A DNA stretch of 64,000 nucleotides, taken from Gammaproteobacteria bacterium. Lineage in GTDB: Bacteria > Pseudomonadota > Gammaproteobacteria > Pseudomonadales > Pseudohongiellaceae. This document shows, one piece after another, positions 16,278 to 25,375 of this stretch (its first letter is position 1; every line of letters starts with the position of its first letter). Location: assembly GCA_012960305.1 (NCBI GenBank), contig DUBM01000017.1:172465-236464 (forward strand), in the 5' to 3' direction. The notes under the pieces are model-generated. The model was not told where the DNA came from and did no database searches. It was given only the letters and a program-made list of their open reading frames with translations. Position numbers and translations under genes: made by a program.

Positions 16278-18850
16278 CAGTTGAGCTTGCTGCGATAGAC
16301 CTCTCGCGCTTGTTCAAACTGGCCGAATACATGTGCTCTTTCATCCTCAGATCGCCACCCCGGCCACGCGTCTGCCAAAGCTTCGAGCTTGTCTATCCAC
16401 TCAATAGCATAACGCACAGAATCTGGGTTTCTAATAGGCTCTTCGCCAACTTGAAACCAAACCGGGTTGGTAAAAGCTTGAACATAAGCCACATCCATGG
16501 GAAATCGGTCTGCGGGATTGCCCTCTGTTCGCAGATGACACCAACCACTGCGACGAATATGTATTTCAGTTGAAATTTCAAGTTCATTTTTGTTTCGACG
16601 CAGCGAGAATCGCTCCTCTTCTTCACCGTTACAAATGAGGATCAATTCATCTAGGTCAGTTACTGAGCGCAGCTGGCCCGTAATAGTGACGTTTGCACCC
16701 CCAACAGGAAGGTTAATGGTATCCCCCGGCAAAGCCGTTGCAGCTTGCATATTTACCCCAACTTGCATTTCCAGTAGGGGGCCAGAACTTACAAATGCAC
16801 GGCCTCTTTTTAGACCGTCGAACCAGGCTTCCATTGTTAAACCCTGATTCCCAGTGTAAACATAGGTGCGATAAGAGCCTACTAGCTTGCTTCGATGGAG
16901 CGAGCTTATTGAATCCTCGCCGCCAGTAGCAGTTATCGGTAGACCATTATTCCAAACTGCATACAGGGGATAGAAACCTGATGTGGCAGAGTCCGACCAT
17001 TCCAGGGCATCAGCAGTCCCCAATGCCGCATCAACCATAAACCCTTTGCCGCCGCCCAGATTGCCCTGCAGCGGATCAATTTCACCTAAATAAGGATGCA
17101 CATAACCGGTAACGGCACCCTGGGCTTTTGCTTTTAGAAACATATCAGTGTTGCTTGGGTAAAGACTTTCTATTGCAGTTCCTTCATAACCAGTAACAAA
17201 AGGTGAAATCAAATGTTCTTTCAGGCCGAACATAAAGACATGTCCGTAAAATGGAGGACGATATTCTTGCCCCACTACCACAATCTGATCTTCAAGCGAG
17301 CTTGAGTGAGCCCCTCCACCAGGTTCAAAATAATGATAGTCAAGAATCCTATTATCTTTATTTGCCACCTGTTCGAGGACTAGGTCCTGATCCTCGGATT
17401 TCGACATCATGATGAGATTTTCGAGAGTATTGTGAAGATTGCCACCATAATTTGAATGCACATGTGTAGAAGCGCTATACCAGCCTTTTGCGCCCATATC
17501 CGTCATGCGCTGCAACTCGACACGCAATTCGTTTACCTCACCTACTTCAATATCAACTGTTACTTCTTGAGGGTAGAATTCGAAGCCTTTAACGACATTT
17601 AGCGTTGTTTCACCCACTGGTAAAACGACCTGGTAATCACCTTCGTTATGGAAAATTAAATCTCCGCGGGTGCCGGCTCGGGCATAAGCACTGTATGGTG
17701 TATAGAGTTTTCCATCCGCTGCAGTTAAGTGGGTACGATTGTGGATTGGCTCGTCATCTCCGACCGCAGTAACACGAACCTTTAAAGTCCCTGTTGGCCG
17801 GGAAAAATGCTGCTCCTTTATATCCACTGAAATCAGCTTGCCACCGTAGGTTTCCAATAACATCAATTTGGAAAGCCCTACCTCATTAGAAATAAAGGCA
17901 ATCCATTCTCCATCAGGGGACCAGCGTGGATGAAATGCATCATGTTGGAAGAATGTCATCTTATAAGGCTCGCCACCGACAGTGGGTTGCACATAGAGAT
18001 TATTGTACTGGTCAGCAGAGCCACTAGTGGAACTGTAAATGAACCGCTTGCCATCGATTGAAACATCAGGCCGGGTTCTATATAGGGACTGTTCAGCGAG
18101 TACCGTTTCCGCCTGCAAAATACCATCTTCTATAGCAGGGACTCGCAATACATTCCCGGACCCTAAAGGGACATTACGATTAGATACTAGCAATAGCTCT
18201 TTACCTTCCGGCAACCAAACCGGCGCGATGTGCATATCCCAAGCACCAAAATAAAGGCGGTTATTCCCGTAGTTATTGTCTTTTGTGACCGGAATTGGAG
18301 CGCCAGACCAGCGGCCATTTTCTATATTGCGAACATAAACATTGAAGTAACCATTCGGGTTAGTAGAGACATAAGCTACTTTACTGCCATCTGGAGAAAA
18401 TACTGGGTCCGTATACACAGCTTGATCATCTGTTAGCTTATTAATCTCTCCGGTTTCATTGTTGTAGATTTCTAATTGGATGCGCTGATGATCGTAATCA
18501 GCAGTATAAATAATCCATTTGCCGTCTGGTGACCAATCAGGTGAGGAGTGATAAGCCTCGTTATAAGTTAATTCATAAGCGATTCCATCTTCAGGTCGCA
18601 ATTTCCAAATTGACCCCTGCATGGCAACAGCAATCCACTCGCCGTCTGGGGACCAATCAGGCGCCCATGGAGTGGAGCTCGGCGAGGGAGGAAAGTAAAA
18701 ATTGTGCATGTAGTTTCCACCACTACGCGCCGAGGGGTAGAAACGGCCTTGTGCTGAAACTTCAGCGATAAATAAAAAGAGAAGAAAAAATACAATAATC
18801 GAGATTAATGTGGATGACTTCTGCCGTGGCGTCTTAGGGATAACAAACAT
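16277..18850 (-). CDS. exported TolB-like propeller fused to a CehA/McbA-type metallohydrolase
   Basis: 857 aa. A signal peptide (about 12-34) is followed by a WD40-like PD40 propeller: W-S-P-D-G-E/K-W repeats near 66, 106, 151, 211 and 310. Then comes a beta-sandwich stretch (about 355-450) and a PHP/CehA-type hydrolase domain opening with the metal-site motif S-T-H463-V-H465-S-N-Y. Further candidate ligands follow in A-H-S-S-S, Y-G-H-V-F, Y-V-H-P-Y and G-G-E-D-S. Related enzymes hydrolyse carbamates, esters or phosphodiesters; the substrate here is unknown. Tight coupling to a quaternary amine importer suggests it frees a choline- or betaine-like product in the periplasm (inference). Confidence 0.7.
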   Translation of the reverse strand: MFVIPKTPRQKSSTLISIIVFFLLFLFIAEVSAQGRFYPSARSGGNYMHNFYFPPSPSSTPWAPDWSPDGEWIAVAMQGSIWKLRPEDGIAYELTYNEAYHSSPDWSPDGKWIIYTADYDHQRIQLEIYNNETGEINKLTDDQAVYTDPVFSPDGSKVAYVSTNPNGYFNVYVRNIENGRWSGAPIPVTKDNNYGNNRLYFGAWDMHIAPVWLPEGKELLLVSNRNVPLGSGNVLRVPAIEDGILQAETVLAEQSLYRTRPDVSIDGKRFIYSSTSGSADQYNNLYVQPTVGGEPYKMTFFQHDAFHPRWSPDGEWIAFISNEVGLSKLMLLETYGGKLISVDIKEQHFSRPTGTLKVRVTAVGDDEPIHNRTHLTAADGKLYTPYSAYARAGTRGDLIFHNEGDYQVVLPVGETTLNVVKGFEFYPQEVTVDIEVGEVNELRVELQRMTDMGAKGWYSASTHVHSNYGGNLHNTLENLIMMSKSEDQDLVLEQVANKDNRILDYHYFEPGGGAHSSSLEDQIVVVGQEYRPPFYGHVFMFGLKEHLISPFVTGYEGTAIESLYPSNTDMFLKAKAQGAVTGYVHPYLGEIDPLQGNLGGGKGFMVDAALGTADALEWSDSATSGFYPLYAVWNNGLPITATGGEDSISSLHRSKLVGSYRTYVYTGNQGLTMEAWFDGLKRGRAFVSSGPLLEMQVGVNMQAATALPGDTINLPVGGANVTITGQLRSVTDLDELILICNGEEEERFSLRRNKNELEISTEIHIRRSGWCHLRTEGNPADRFPMDVAYVQAFTNPVWFQVGEEPIRNPDSVRYAIEWIDKLEALADAWPGWRSEDERAHVFGQFEQAREVYRSKLN

Positions 18851-19000
18851 AACAACTCAAGCTCTCAGGTACTTAAAATTAATGGATTCTGTAGACCCAA
18901 GACTAACGCAAAGCTGTAGCAGCTGCATTAAAAGCCTCGCGATAGGACAAGAACATTAAAGGTATATTGAAGGTATATTAAAAGCTCATTGATCGGACGG
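18851..19000. other. gap between glpQ and the inserted cassette
   Basis: 150 nt; probably carries the promoter of the hydrolase-ABC unit. The only structure seen is a direct repeat of AAGGTATATT (around 18958-18978). No hairpin terminator with a T-run was found for glpQ. Confidence 0.35.
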
Positions 19001-19816
19001 TTAGACGCGACCGAGTGCAAAACCTTTGGCTATGTGATTACGGACAAAGTAAATCACCAATGCTCCCGGGATTATCGTCAACACTCCAGCTGCTGCTAAC
19101 ACACCCCAGTCAAGTCCTGATGCAGAAACCGTTCTGGTCATAACTGCGGTAATCGGTTTGGCATCCGTAACCGTTAAAGTTCTGGCGATAAGCAACTCTA
19201 CCCAGGAGAACATAAAACAGAAGAACGCCGCCACACCGATGCCCGATGCAATAAGCGGTGAAAATATTTTAATGAAAAAACGTGGGAAAGAGTATCCATC
19301 GATGTAAGCAGTTTCATCTATTTCTTTTGGTATGCCGGACATAAATCCTTCAAGTATCCAAACTGCTAAGGGCACATTAAACAAACAATGGGCCAAGGCA
19401 ACAGCAATATGTGTATCGATAAGACCAAAAGCTGAATACAATTGAAAGAAAGGTAAAACAAATACTGCTGGGGGCGCCATGCGATTGGTCAACAACCAAA
19501 AAAATAGATGCTTATCCCCAAGAAATCGATAGCGAGAGAAAGCATAGGCAGCTGGCAGTGCCACGCTGATTGAAATAATCATATTCAGAACCACATAAAT
19601 TAACGAATTTATGTATCCGTTATACCAAGACGCATCAGTAAATATTGTCATGTAATTGTCGAAGGTAAAATCCTGTGGCCAAAGACTGAATGTAGAAAGG
19701 ATCTCCTGATTTGTTTTAAAGCTCATATTCAACAGCCAGTAAATTGGCAACATCAAAAATACAATATAAAAAACCAGGACAGCCAATTGCATTTTAGTCA
19801 TTCGAGATTCAAGCAT
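19001..19816 (-). CDS. glpQ: glycerol ABC transporter permease
   Basis: A 271-aa MalG-type permease with six predicted helices and the E-x-x-x-x-D-G contact loop (E-I-D-E-T-A-Y-I-D-G) that docks on the ATPase. The start ATG at 19816 has a GGGAGG ribosome site 7 nt upstream. It follows glpP by 13 nt. Together with GlpP it should form the membrane channel of the glycerol importer. The name shares its symbol with the unrelated glycerophosphodiesterase GlpQ. Confidence 0.8.
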   Translation of the reverse strand: MLESRMTKMQLAVLVFYIVFLMLPIYWLLNMSFKTNQEILSTFSLWPQDFTFDNYMTIFTDASWYNGYINSLIYVVLNMIISISVALPAAYAFSRYRFLGDKHLFFWLLTNRMAPPAVFVLPFFQLYSAFGLIDTHIAVALAHCLFNVPLAVWILEGFMSGIPKEIDETAYIDGYSFPRFFIKIFSPLIASGIGVAAFFCFMFSWVELLIARTLTVTDAKPITAVMTRTVSASGLDWGVLAAAGVLTIIPGALVIYFVRNHIAKGFALGRV

Positions 19817-19829
19817 TTGGCTGCCTCCC

Positions 19830-20699
19830 TTATCCTATCTCATCATTATCATAGCTGGTCATAATGGTATAGAAGACCCAGCACACTAATAAGATAATTA
19901 AAAAGTACACCAGAGACATTGCCGCAGCAGGACCCAAATCGAACTGACCCACCGCCATTTGTACCAAGTCGATAGAAAGAAAAGTGGTGGCATTACCCGG
20001 CCCTCCTCCAGTTACTACAAAGGGTTCGGTGTAGATCATAAAAGAATCCATGAAACGCAGTAGCACCGCAATCAACAGAACTCTTTTAATTTTTGGTAGT
20101 TGAATATATCGGAATACGGCCCACCGAGAAGCGCCATCAATGCGGGCAGCTTGATAATAGACTTCGGGAATAGCCACCAACCCGGAATAGCAAAGTAGCA
20201 CAACTAAACTGGTCCAATGCCAGACGTCCATGACAATCAAAGTCAGCCAAGCATCGAAGATATCTTGAGTATAATTGTAGTCAATACCTAGTTCCGCCAA
20301 TCCATGACCTAACAAACCAATATCGACTCGCCCGAACACTTGCCAAATGGTTCCTACCACATTCCATGGAATCAGTAGCGGCAAAGCCATCAGTACTAAA
20401 CAAATGGAAACTCCAATACCGCGCTTTGGCATAGCCAGTGCAATGAAAATACCCAATGGAATCTCGATTAGCAGTACTAAGCCTGAAAATAGCAAGGTTC
20501 GCTGCAGAGCATTATGAAAGCGTTCTGAAGTCAACAGTTCTTGAAACCACTCTGTACCCACCCAAAAGAATTCATTATTACCAAAAGTATCCTGTACTGA
20601 ATAATTCACCACAGTCATTAGCGGAATAATTGCACTGAACGCAACCAACACTAACACTGGCAAGACCATAAACCAGGCTTTATTGTTTAATGGCTTCAA
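19830..20699 (-). CDS. glpP: glycerol ABC transporter permease
   Basis: A 289-aa MalF/UgpA-type permease. Helices lie at about 8-30, 65-85, 98-120, 150-170, 200-225 and 255-280, and the ATPase-contact loop is Q-A-A-R-I-D-G-A-S-R-W. The start is TTG, 1 nt after the glpT stop, so translation probably depends on glpT. The family and the glpS-T-P-Q order identify it. Confidence 0.8.
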   Translation of the reverse strand: MKPLNNKAWFMVLPVLVLVAFSAIIPLMTVVNYSVQDTFGNNEFFWVGTEWFQELLTSERFHNALQRTLLFSGLVLLIEIPLGIFIALAMPKRGIGVSICLVLMALPLLIPWNVVGTIWQVFGRVDIGLLGHGLAELGIDYNYTQDIFDAWLTLIVMDVWHWTSLVVLLCYSGLVAIPEVYYQAARIDGASRWAVFRYIQLPKIKRVLLIAVLLRFMDSFMIYTEPFVVTGGGPGNATTFLSIDLVQMAVGQFDLGPAAAMSLVYFLIILLVCWVFYTIMTSYDNDEIG

Positions 20700-20700
20700 G

Positions 20701-21777
20701 CTAAACGGTTCCCACTAAGTATGAATTTTGATAAAGGTTTATTTTCGACGGCTCAAATATCAAGCCAGGGTTGCCCGGAATACCCTCACCTTCTCGTAGT
20801 ATGATATTCACGTCGCTATTATGAAATTTAGAACGCACCACAATGCGCTTACCGACATCTTCCACTCCGGTTATGTCCACCGGAATGCCACAGTCCGCAC
20901 TTAGCTTCACATATTCAGGACGAATGCCAAGCTCCAGACCCTTCGAATCTTCCCTACTGACCGACACTGGTCGACCAAGTGCAACTTTATTTCCGTTGAC
21001 GACAATATCTGAACCCCGCAGCTCACAGGGCAAGACATTCATTCCTGGCGAACCGATAAACTTTCCAACGAAAGTATGCTTCGGTTGCTCGAATAATTCT
21101 TCTGGCGTGCCAATTTGCACAATTGCTCCTTCATACATAACTATGACCTTATCAGCAAAAGTCAAAGCTTCAGTCTGATCATGAGTTACGTAGATCATCG
21201 TATGCTGAAACTGTTGATGAATCTTTTTAAGTTCTGTCCGTAGTTGCCATTTCAGGTGAGGGTCGATTACAGTCAATGGCTCGTCAAATAGAATCGCTTC
21301 AACATCTGTTCGAACGAGTCCACGACCTAAAGATATCTTCTGTTTGTCGTCGGCGTTGAGACCACGAGCTTTTAAATTAGCTTTGGCTTGCATTCCCAAC
21401 ATCTGCAATACTTCTGCTACCCGTCGTTCGATAACATCGTTTGCCAGTCCACGATTTTGTAATGGAAAAGCGAGGTTCTTAGCCACAGAAAGCGTGTCAT
21501 ATACTACTGGGAACTGGAAAACCTGCGCAATATTGCGCTGCTCAGTAGTGAGATCAGTTATATCTTTCTCATCGAACAACACTCTGCCTTCACTCGGCCG
21601 CAGCAAGCCGGAAATAATATTCAATAGCGTTGTTTTTCCACAACCCGATGGGCCAAGCAGCGCATAGGCTCCACCGTTTTCCCAGGATTGATTTAAAGGT
21701 TTCAGCGCATAGTCAACGCCAGCTCCCTTTCCCGCATTGTAACAATGGGCAATTTCATGCAATTTTATTGAAGCCAT
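20701..21777 (-). CDS. glpT: glycerol ABC transporter ATPase with a degenerate signature motif
   Basis: A 358-aa CUT1-type ATPase with a C-terminal regulatory OB-like region (TOBE, about 245-355). Walker A (G-P-S-G-C-G-K-T-T), Walker B (A-I-L-F-D-E-P) and switch histidine (Y-V-T-H-D-Q-T-E-A-L) are intact. The signature L-S-G-G-Q is replaced by A-D-D-K-Q-K-I-S-L-G-R-G. It pairs with GlpS, which has the reverse pattern. It is 4 nt from glpS and 1 nt from glpP, so co-transcribed. It is not the GlpT antiporter of E. coli. Confidence 0.82.
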   Translation of the reverse strand: MASIKLHEIAHCYNAGKGAGVDYALKPLNQSWENGGAYALLGPSGCGKTTLLNIISGLLRPSEGRVLFDEKDITDLTTEQRNIAQVFQFPVVYDTLSVAKNLAFPLQNRGLANDVIERRVAEVLQMLGMQAKANLKARGLNADDKQKISLGRGLVRTDVEAILFDEPLTVIDPHLKWQLRTELKKIHQQFQHTMIYVTHDQTEALTFADKVIVMYEGAIVQIGTPEELFEQPKHTFVGKFIGSPGMNVLPCELRGSDIVVNGNKVALGRPVSVSREDSKGLELGIRPEYVKLSADCGIPVDITGVEDVGKRIVVRSKFHNSDVNIILREGEGIPGNPGLIFEPSKINLYQNSYLVGTV

Positions 21778-21781
21778 CGAT

Positions 21782-22864
21782 CTACTTTGTCACCTCAACT
21801 GAATTGTGATTCCTGATGCGATCTAGAGCATCAAAAAGAAAGATATTGCTTGGTTGTATATAGAAACTTACTAATTCGCCTGAATAGTAGTTTTGAATAC
21901 CATGAACCAAAGCAACCCAGTCATTACCATTGAAATTAAAATGAATAAAACTCTCAGAACCGGACATTTCCGTTACATTGACGACACCATTCACTTCTAT
22001 ATCTATTCCTGAACATTTCTCAAGAGACAAATGGTGAGGTCTGACCCCCATTGTGTATTTCCCTGCGATCAATTGCTGCTGCGGAAGATTAATCACTTGA
22101 CTAGTGCCCGAAATAGTTAAACCTTCTTTGCCCTTACTTAAAGTAACAGTATTTAGAGGAGGATCTGAAAACGTCCTCGCCGATTGAAGAGCCTCTGGGT
22201 GGCGATAAAGATCCAATGTCGGTCCGAATTGCACAATTCTACCCTGCTGCATGCAGGCTGTATTTCCACCCAATACCAGCGCCTCTGATGGCTCGGTCGT
22301 TGCGTAGACAAGAACCGCTCCAGATTCGGCGAACAACTTCGGCAATTCCGACCGCAATTCCTCACGCAATTTATAGTCTAGGTTAGCTAGGGGTTCATCT
22401 AAGATAACTAATTCAGCCTCTTTTACCAAAGCACGGGCCAACGCTAGTCTCTGCTGTTGTCCTCCAGATAAGGTGTTAGGTTTTCGATCAAGAAATTCTT
22501 CTAGTCTGAGCAAGCCGGCCACTTGATCTACCCGTGAATCGATCTTGACTTTATCTAGACCAGCCACTTTGAGTGGTGAGGCAATATTTTCATAAACCGA
22601 TAAAGTTGGATAGTTAATGAATTGCTGATAGACCATGGCAATGTTGCGTTCTTGTACGGGAACACCTAAAACCGATTCGCCATCGAATCTAATCGATCCT
22701 CTATCCGGTTTATCCAAGCCAGCCATGACGCGCATCAAGGTAGTCTTGCCCGCCAAAGTTGGCCCCAGCAAAATATTCAGCTCACCCCTTTTAAGAGTAA
22801 GGTTTATATCATTCAGGAATACTTCACCATCAAGACTAAGTGAAACTTTATCTAATTCGAGCAT
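21782..22864 (-). CDS. glpS: glycerol ABC transporter ATPase lacking the switch histidine
   Basis: A 360-aa CUT1-type ATPase. Walker A is G-P-T-L-A-G-K-T-T (34-42), the signature T-L-S-G-G-Q-Q-Q-R is perfect, and Walker B is L-V-I-L-D-E-P. The switch-histidine position reads Y-A-T-T-E-P-S-E-A-L, with threonine-glutamate where T-H-D is usual. The C-terminal third is a TOBE-like regulatory region. This is the first gene of the surviving glpSTPQ run; a decayed glpD 3' end lies 23 nt upstream on the same strand. Confidence 0.82.
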   Translation of the reverse strand: MLELDKVSLSLDGEVFLNDINLTLKRGELNILLGPTLAGKTTLMRVMAGLDKPDRGSIRFDGESVLGVPVQERNIAMVYQQFINYPTLSVYENIASPLKVAGLDKVKIDSRVDQVAGLLRLEEFLDRKPNTLSGGQQQRLALARALVKEAELVILDEPLANLDYKLREELRSELPKLFAESGAVLVYATTEPSEALVLGGNTACMQQGRIVQFGPTLDLYRHPEALQSARTFSDPPLNTVTLSKGKEGLTISGTSQVINLPQQQLIAGKYTMGVRPHHLSLEKCSGIDIEVNGVVNVTEMSGSESFIHFNFNGNDWVALVHGIQNYYSGELVSFYIQPSNIFLFDALDRIRNHNSVEVTK

Positions 22865-22887
22865 TGCAGAACCATTACCGCAGCAAC

Positions 22888-23078
22888 CTAGCTAGAAGGG
22901 AAAGACTGCTTGATGTAATTCTCCAGGGAATTACGCTCTTTTTCGGAAAAGTGGTATCCCAATTTTGAGCAACGCCAAAGAATATCGCCCACAGTTCTTG
23001 CCATTCATGGGCGCACAGATAATCCACTTCTTTCTGATAGAGGATTTACCCGAATTTTACGCCGAGCTCTCCCGGAAA
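22888..23078 (-). pseudogene. glpD: 3' remnant of glycerol-3-phosphate dehydrogenase
   Basis: Minus-strand translation gives G-E-L-G-V-K-F-G, an internal TAA, I-L-Y-Q-K-E-V-D-Y-L-C-A-H-E-W, then a frameshift. It then gives D-I-L-W-R-C-S-K-L-G-Y-H-F and E-N-Y-I-K-Q-S-F before TAG at 22888. This matches the C-terminus of aerobic GlpD (E-x-x-Y-L-x-x-x-E-W ... D-x-L-W-R-R-x-K-L-G). One stop and one frameshift in about 60 codons, and loss of the rest of the gene, show it is dead. Its position suggests an ancestral glpD-glpSTPQ-UV operon. Confidence 0.75.
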
Positions 23079-23253
23079 AACCTGGCATCCAGTTTCAGTC
23101 TCGGATGAATGAGACTGGGCGCTAGTGTACCATGTCTCTTCGTCTCAAAGAGGGACGATTGTTCACAGTCTGTGAACCAGCTCTTGGTACTCCTATGGCA
23201 GTACTCTTGTTACTAAAAATAGCATGCAATTTCAATTCATGAGACAAGACCCA
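23079..23253. promoter_or_regulatory. glpK upstream region with two inverted repeats
   Basis: Between the glpD remnant and glpK lie two palindromes: CAGTCTC-8 nt-GAGACTG (23096-23117) and GTTCAC-AGTCT-GTGAAC (23161-23177). The second is compact enough for a repressor or CRP-like site in front of glpK. It does not match the E. coli GlpR operator well. No glpR gene is in the window. Confidence 0.4.
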
Positions 23254-24741
23254 ATGAATAAGCACATCCTCGCCATCGATCAAGGAACTACGAGTAGCAG
23301 AGCTTTAGTGTTCAATAGCAATGGCCAACAGGAGGGAATCAGCCGGCAGGAATTTACGCAATTCTTCCCTGCCGATGGTTGGGTAGAACATGACGCCAGT
23401 GAAATATGGCAAACCACATTGGCTAGCATAAAAGGAGCAATCGCCGATGCCAAGATCCACGCCCGAGATTTAGACTGTATAGGCATTACTAATCAAAGAG
23501 AAACCACTATTGTCTGGAATAGAGCTAACGGCCAACCAATCTATAATGCCATAGTCTGGCAAGACAGGCGGACCAGCAAATACTGTCAAGAGCTAAAACA
23601 ACAAGGGCTTGAACGAAAAGTACAGAAAAAAACTGGCCTACTTATTGATCCCTATTTCTCTGCAACAAAATTACGCTGGATTTTAGAAAATATTCCTCAG
23701 GCCCGAGATCAGGCAAAACTGGGCGAACTAGCATTTGGGACAGTAGACAGCTTTCTACTTTGGCACCTCACCGCAGGTAAAAGTCATTGTACCGACGCCA
23801 CAAATGCATCTCGTACAATGCTGTTCAACATTCATACTCAGCAATGGGATGATGAGCTACTTGAACTTTTTGATATACCAGCGTGCATGCTGCCAACAGT
23901 AAAAGACTGTAGTGATGAATACGGCAAAAGCAATTCTCAGTTACTTGGTGCTGAAATTCCCATAACAGGCATTATAGGAGATCAACAAGCCGCCGCATTC
24001 GGTCAGTGTTGTTTTACCAGCGGTTTAGCTAAAAGCACTTATGGCACCGGCTGTTTCTTCTTGTTAAATACTGGCCAACAAGCAGTCACTTCGAGAAATG
24101 GATTGCTGACCACTGTAGCCTACCGCCTCAATGGAGAAACTAGTTATGCGATCGAAGGGAGTATATTTATGGCAGGGGCCACCATGCAATGGGTACGGGA
24201 TGGTCTGAAGCTTATTAAGTCTATAGAAGAGTCTGAAGCTCTAGCTAGTGAAACCAGTGATGACTTAAACGTCTATCTAGTACCCGCTTTCACAGGTCTA
24301 GGAGCACCTTATTGGGATCCAGATGCTCGGGCCGCGATCTTTGGTATGACCAGAGATACGGGTATAAACGAGATAGTGACCGCAGCCTTGTTATCCGTGT
24401 GTTATCAAACTCGGGATTTAATTGAGGCTGTCTCAGCGGACGGCGCAACTCTTGCCAACTTGCGCGTGGACGGCGGCATGGCTCGCAACAACTATGTTTT
24501 GCAAAAACTGGCTGATTTACTTGACTGTGAGGTGCATCGACCTGAAATTGCGGAAACCACAGCATTGGGGGCAGCCTATGTTGCTGGTTTACAAACTGGG
24601 GCCTTCGAATCGTTAGAAGCAATTACTTCCCAATGGCAACTTGACCAAGTTTTCACACCATCAAAGCCCCCCAGTTGGCGCAAAGCAAGATATGCAGGAT
24701 GGCTTAATGCAATAAAGCGAACAACACAAAATATTGATTAA
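23254..24741 (+). CDS. glpK: glycerol kinase
   Basis: FGGY-family kinase that traps imported glycerol as sn-glycerol 3-phosphate. N-terminal [10 protein letters not shown] (phosphate loop), I-T-N-Q-R-E-T and V-W-Q-D-R-R (glycerol site), D-x-F-L-L-W-x-L-T, G-I-x-G-D-Q-Q-A-A and T-Y-G-T-G-C-F are all present; about 495 aa. The ATG at 23254 starts at the family's usual N-terminus; upstream ATGs at 23224 and 23239 are in frame. It is divergent from glpS. The 3' end is close to the phosphatase gene (22 nt). Confidence 0.92.
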   Translation: MNKHILAIDQGTTSSRALVFNSNGQQEGISRQEFTQFFPADGWVEHDASEIWQTTLASIKGAIADAKIHARDLDCIGITNQRETTIVWNRANGQPIYNAIVWQDRRTSKYCQELKQQGLERKVQKKTGLLIDPYFSATKLRWILENIPQARDQAKLGELAFGTVDSFLLWHLTAGKSHCTDATNASRTMLFNIHTQQWDDELLELFDIPACMLPTVKDCSDEYGKSNSQLLGAEIPITGIIGDQQAAAFGQCCFTSGLAKSTYGTGCFFLLNTGQQAVTSRNGLLTTVAYRLNGETSYAIEGSIFMAGATMQWVRDGLKLIKSIEESEALASETSDDLNVYLVPAFTGLGAPYWDPDARAAIFGMTRDTGINEIVTAALLSVCYQTRDLIEAVSADGATLANLRVDGGMARNNYVLQKLADLLDCEVHRPEIAETTALGAAYVAGLQTGAFESLEAITSQWQLDQVFTPSKPPSWRKARYAGWLNAIKRTTQNID

Positions 24742-24763
24742 GGACAATAGGAGTCTAGGATTA

Positions 24764-25375
24764 ATGGAACTACATATTTTTCGCCACGGTCAAACCAACT
24801 GGAATGAAGAACGACGCGTACAAGGTCAAAGTGAATCCCAATTAACTGATCTTGGGGTAAAACAGGCTCAGGAATTAAGTGAACGAATTCGACATTTGGA
24901 CTTTGATCAGGTGTTTTGCAGCAGTAGTGTACGAACTCGGCAAACTGCAGAGCATATATTCGAACATACTGATCATGACGTGCAATATCTGGATTCCTTA
25001 CGGGAAATATTTCTTGGGCACTGGGAGGGGCATCTCTATAACGAGATAGCAGTTCAAGACCCTGATTCTTATCGCCATTTCTGGGAAGAGCCTCACCTAT
25101 TTAATGTTGTAGGAGCAGAATCATTTTCCAATTTACAAAAACGCGCTGTCGAAACGGTGGGAGAAATTGCCGCAGGCCATCCTCAGCAAAAAATTGCTCT
25201 TGTAAGTCATGGAGCCTTAATCAAATCCTTTCTATGCCATCTTGAAAAACGCCCCTTGAGCGAATTGTGGGCTCCACCGCAAATGCACAATTGCGCCCAT
25301 AGCATAGTCAATCTAGATGCAGAAGGTTCAGGAATTATTCTCCAGTATGCCGATCAGTCGGTCAGCGAAAAATAA
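24764..25375 (+). CDS. histidine phosphatase family protein (phosphoglycerate mutase-like)
   Basis: About 203 aa. The catalytic R-H-G-Q-T-N-W begins at residue 7, with R in S-S-V-R-T-R-Q-T-A near 55, the acid-base glutamate in L-R-E-I-F-L-G-H-W-E-G near 85, and the second histidine in V-S-H-G-A near 150. Family members are cofactor-independent phosphatases, such as alpha-ribazole phosphatase, or dPGMs. The substrate is not clear. ATG 24764 is preferred: GGAG lies 10 nt upstream and the longer frame has no ribosome site. Probably co-transcribed with glpK. Confidence 0.75.
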   Translation: MELHIFRHGQTNWNEERRVQGQSESQLTDLGVKQAQELSERIRHLDFDQVFCSSSVRTRQTAEHIFEHTDHDVQYLDSLREIFLGHWEGHLYNEIAVQDPDSYRHFWEEPHLFNVVGAESFSNLQKRAVETVGEIAAGHPQQKIALVSHGALIKSFLCHLEKRPLSELWAPPQMHNCAHSIVNLDAEGSGIILQYADQSVSEK

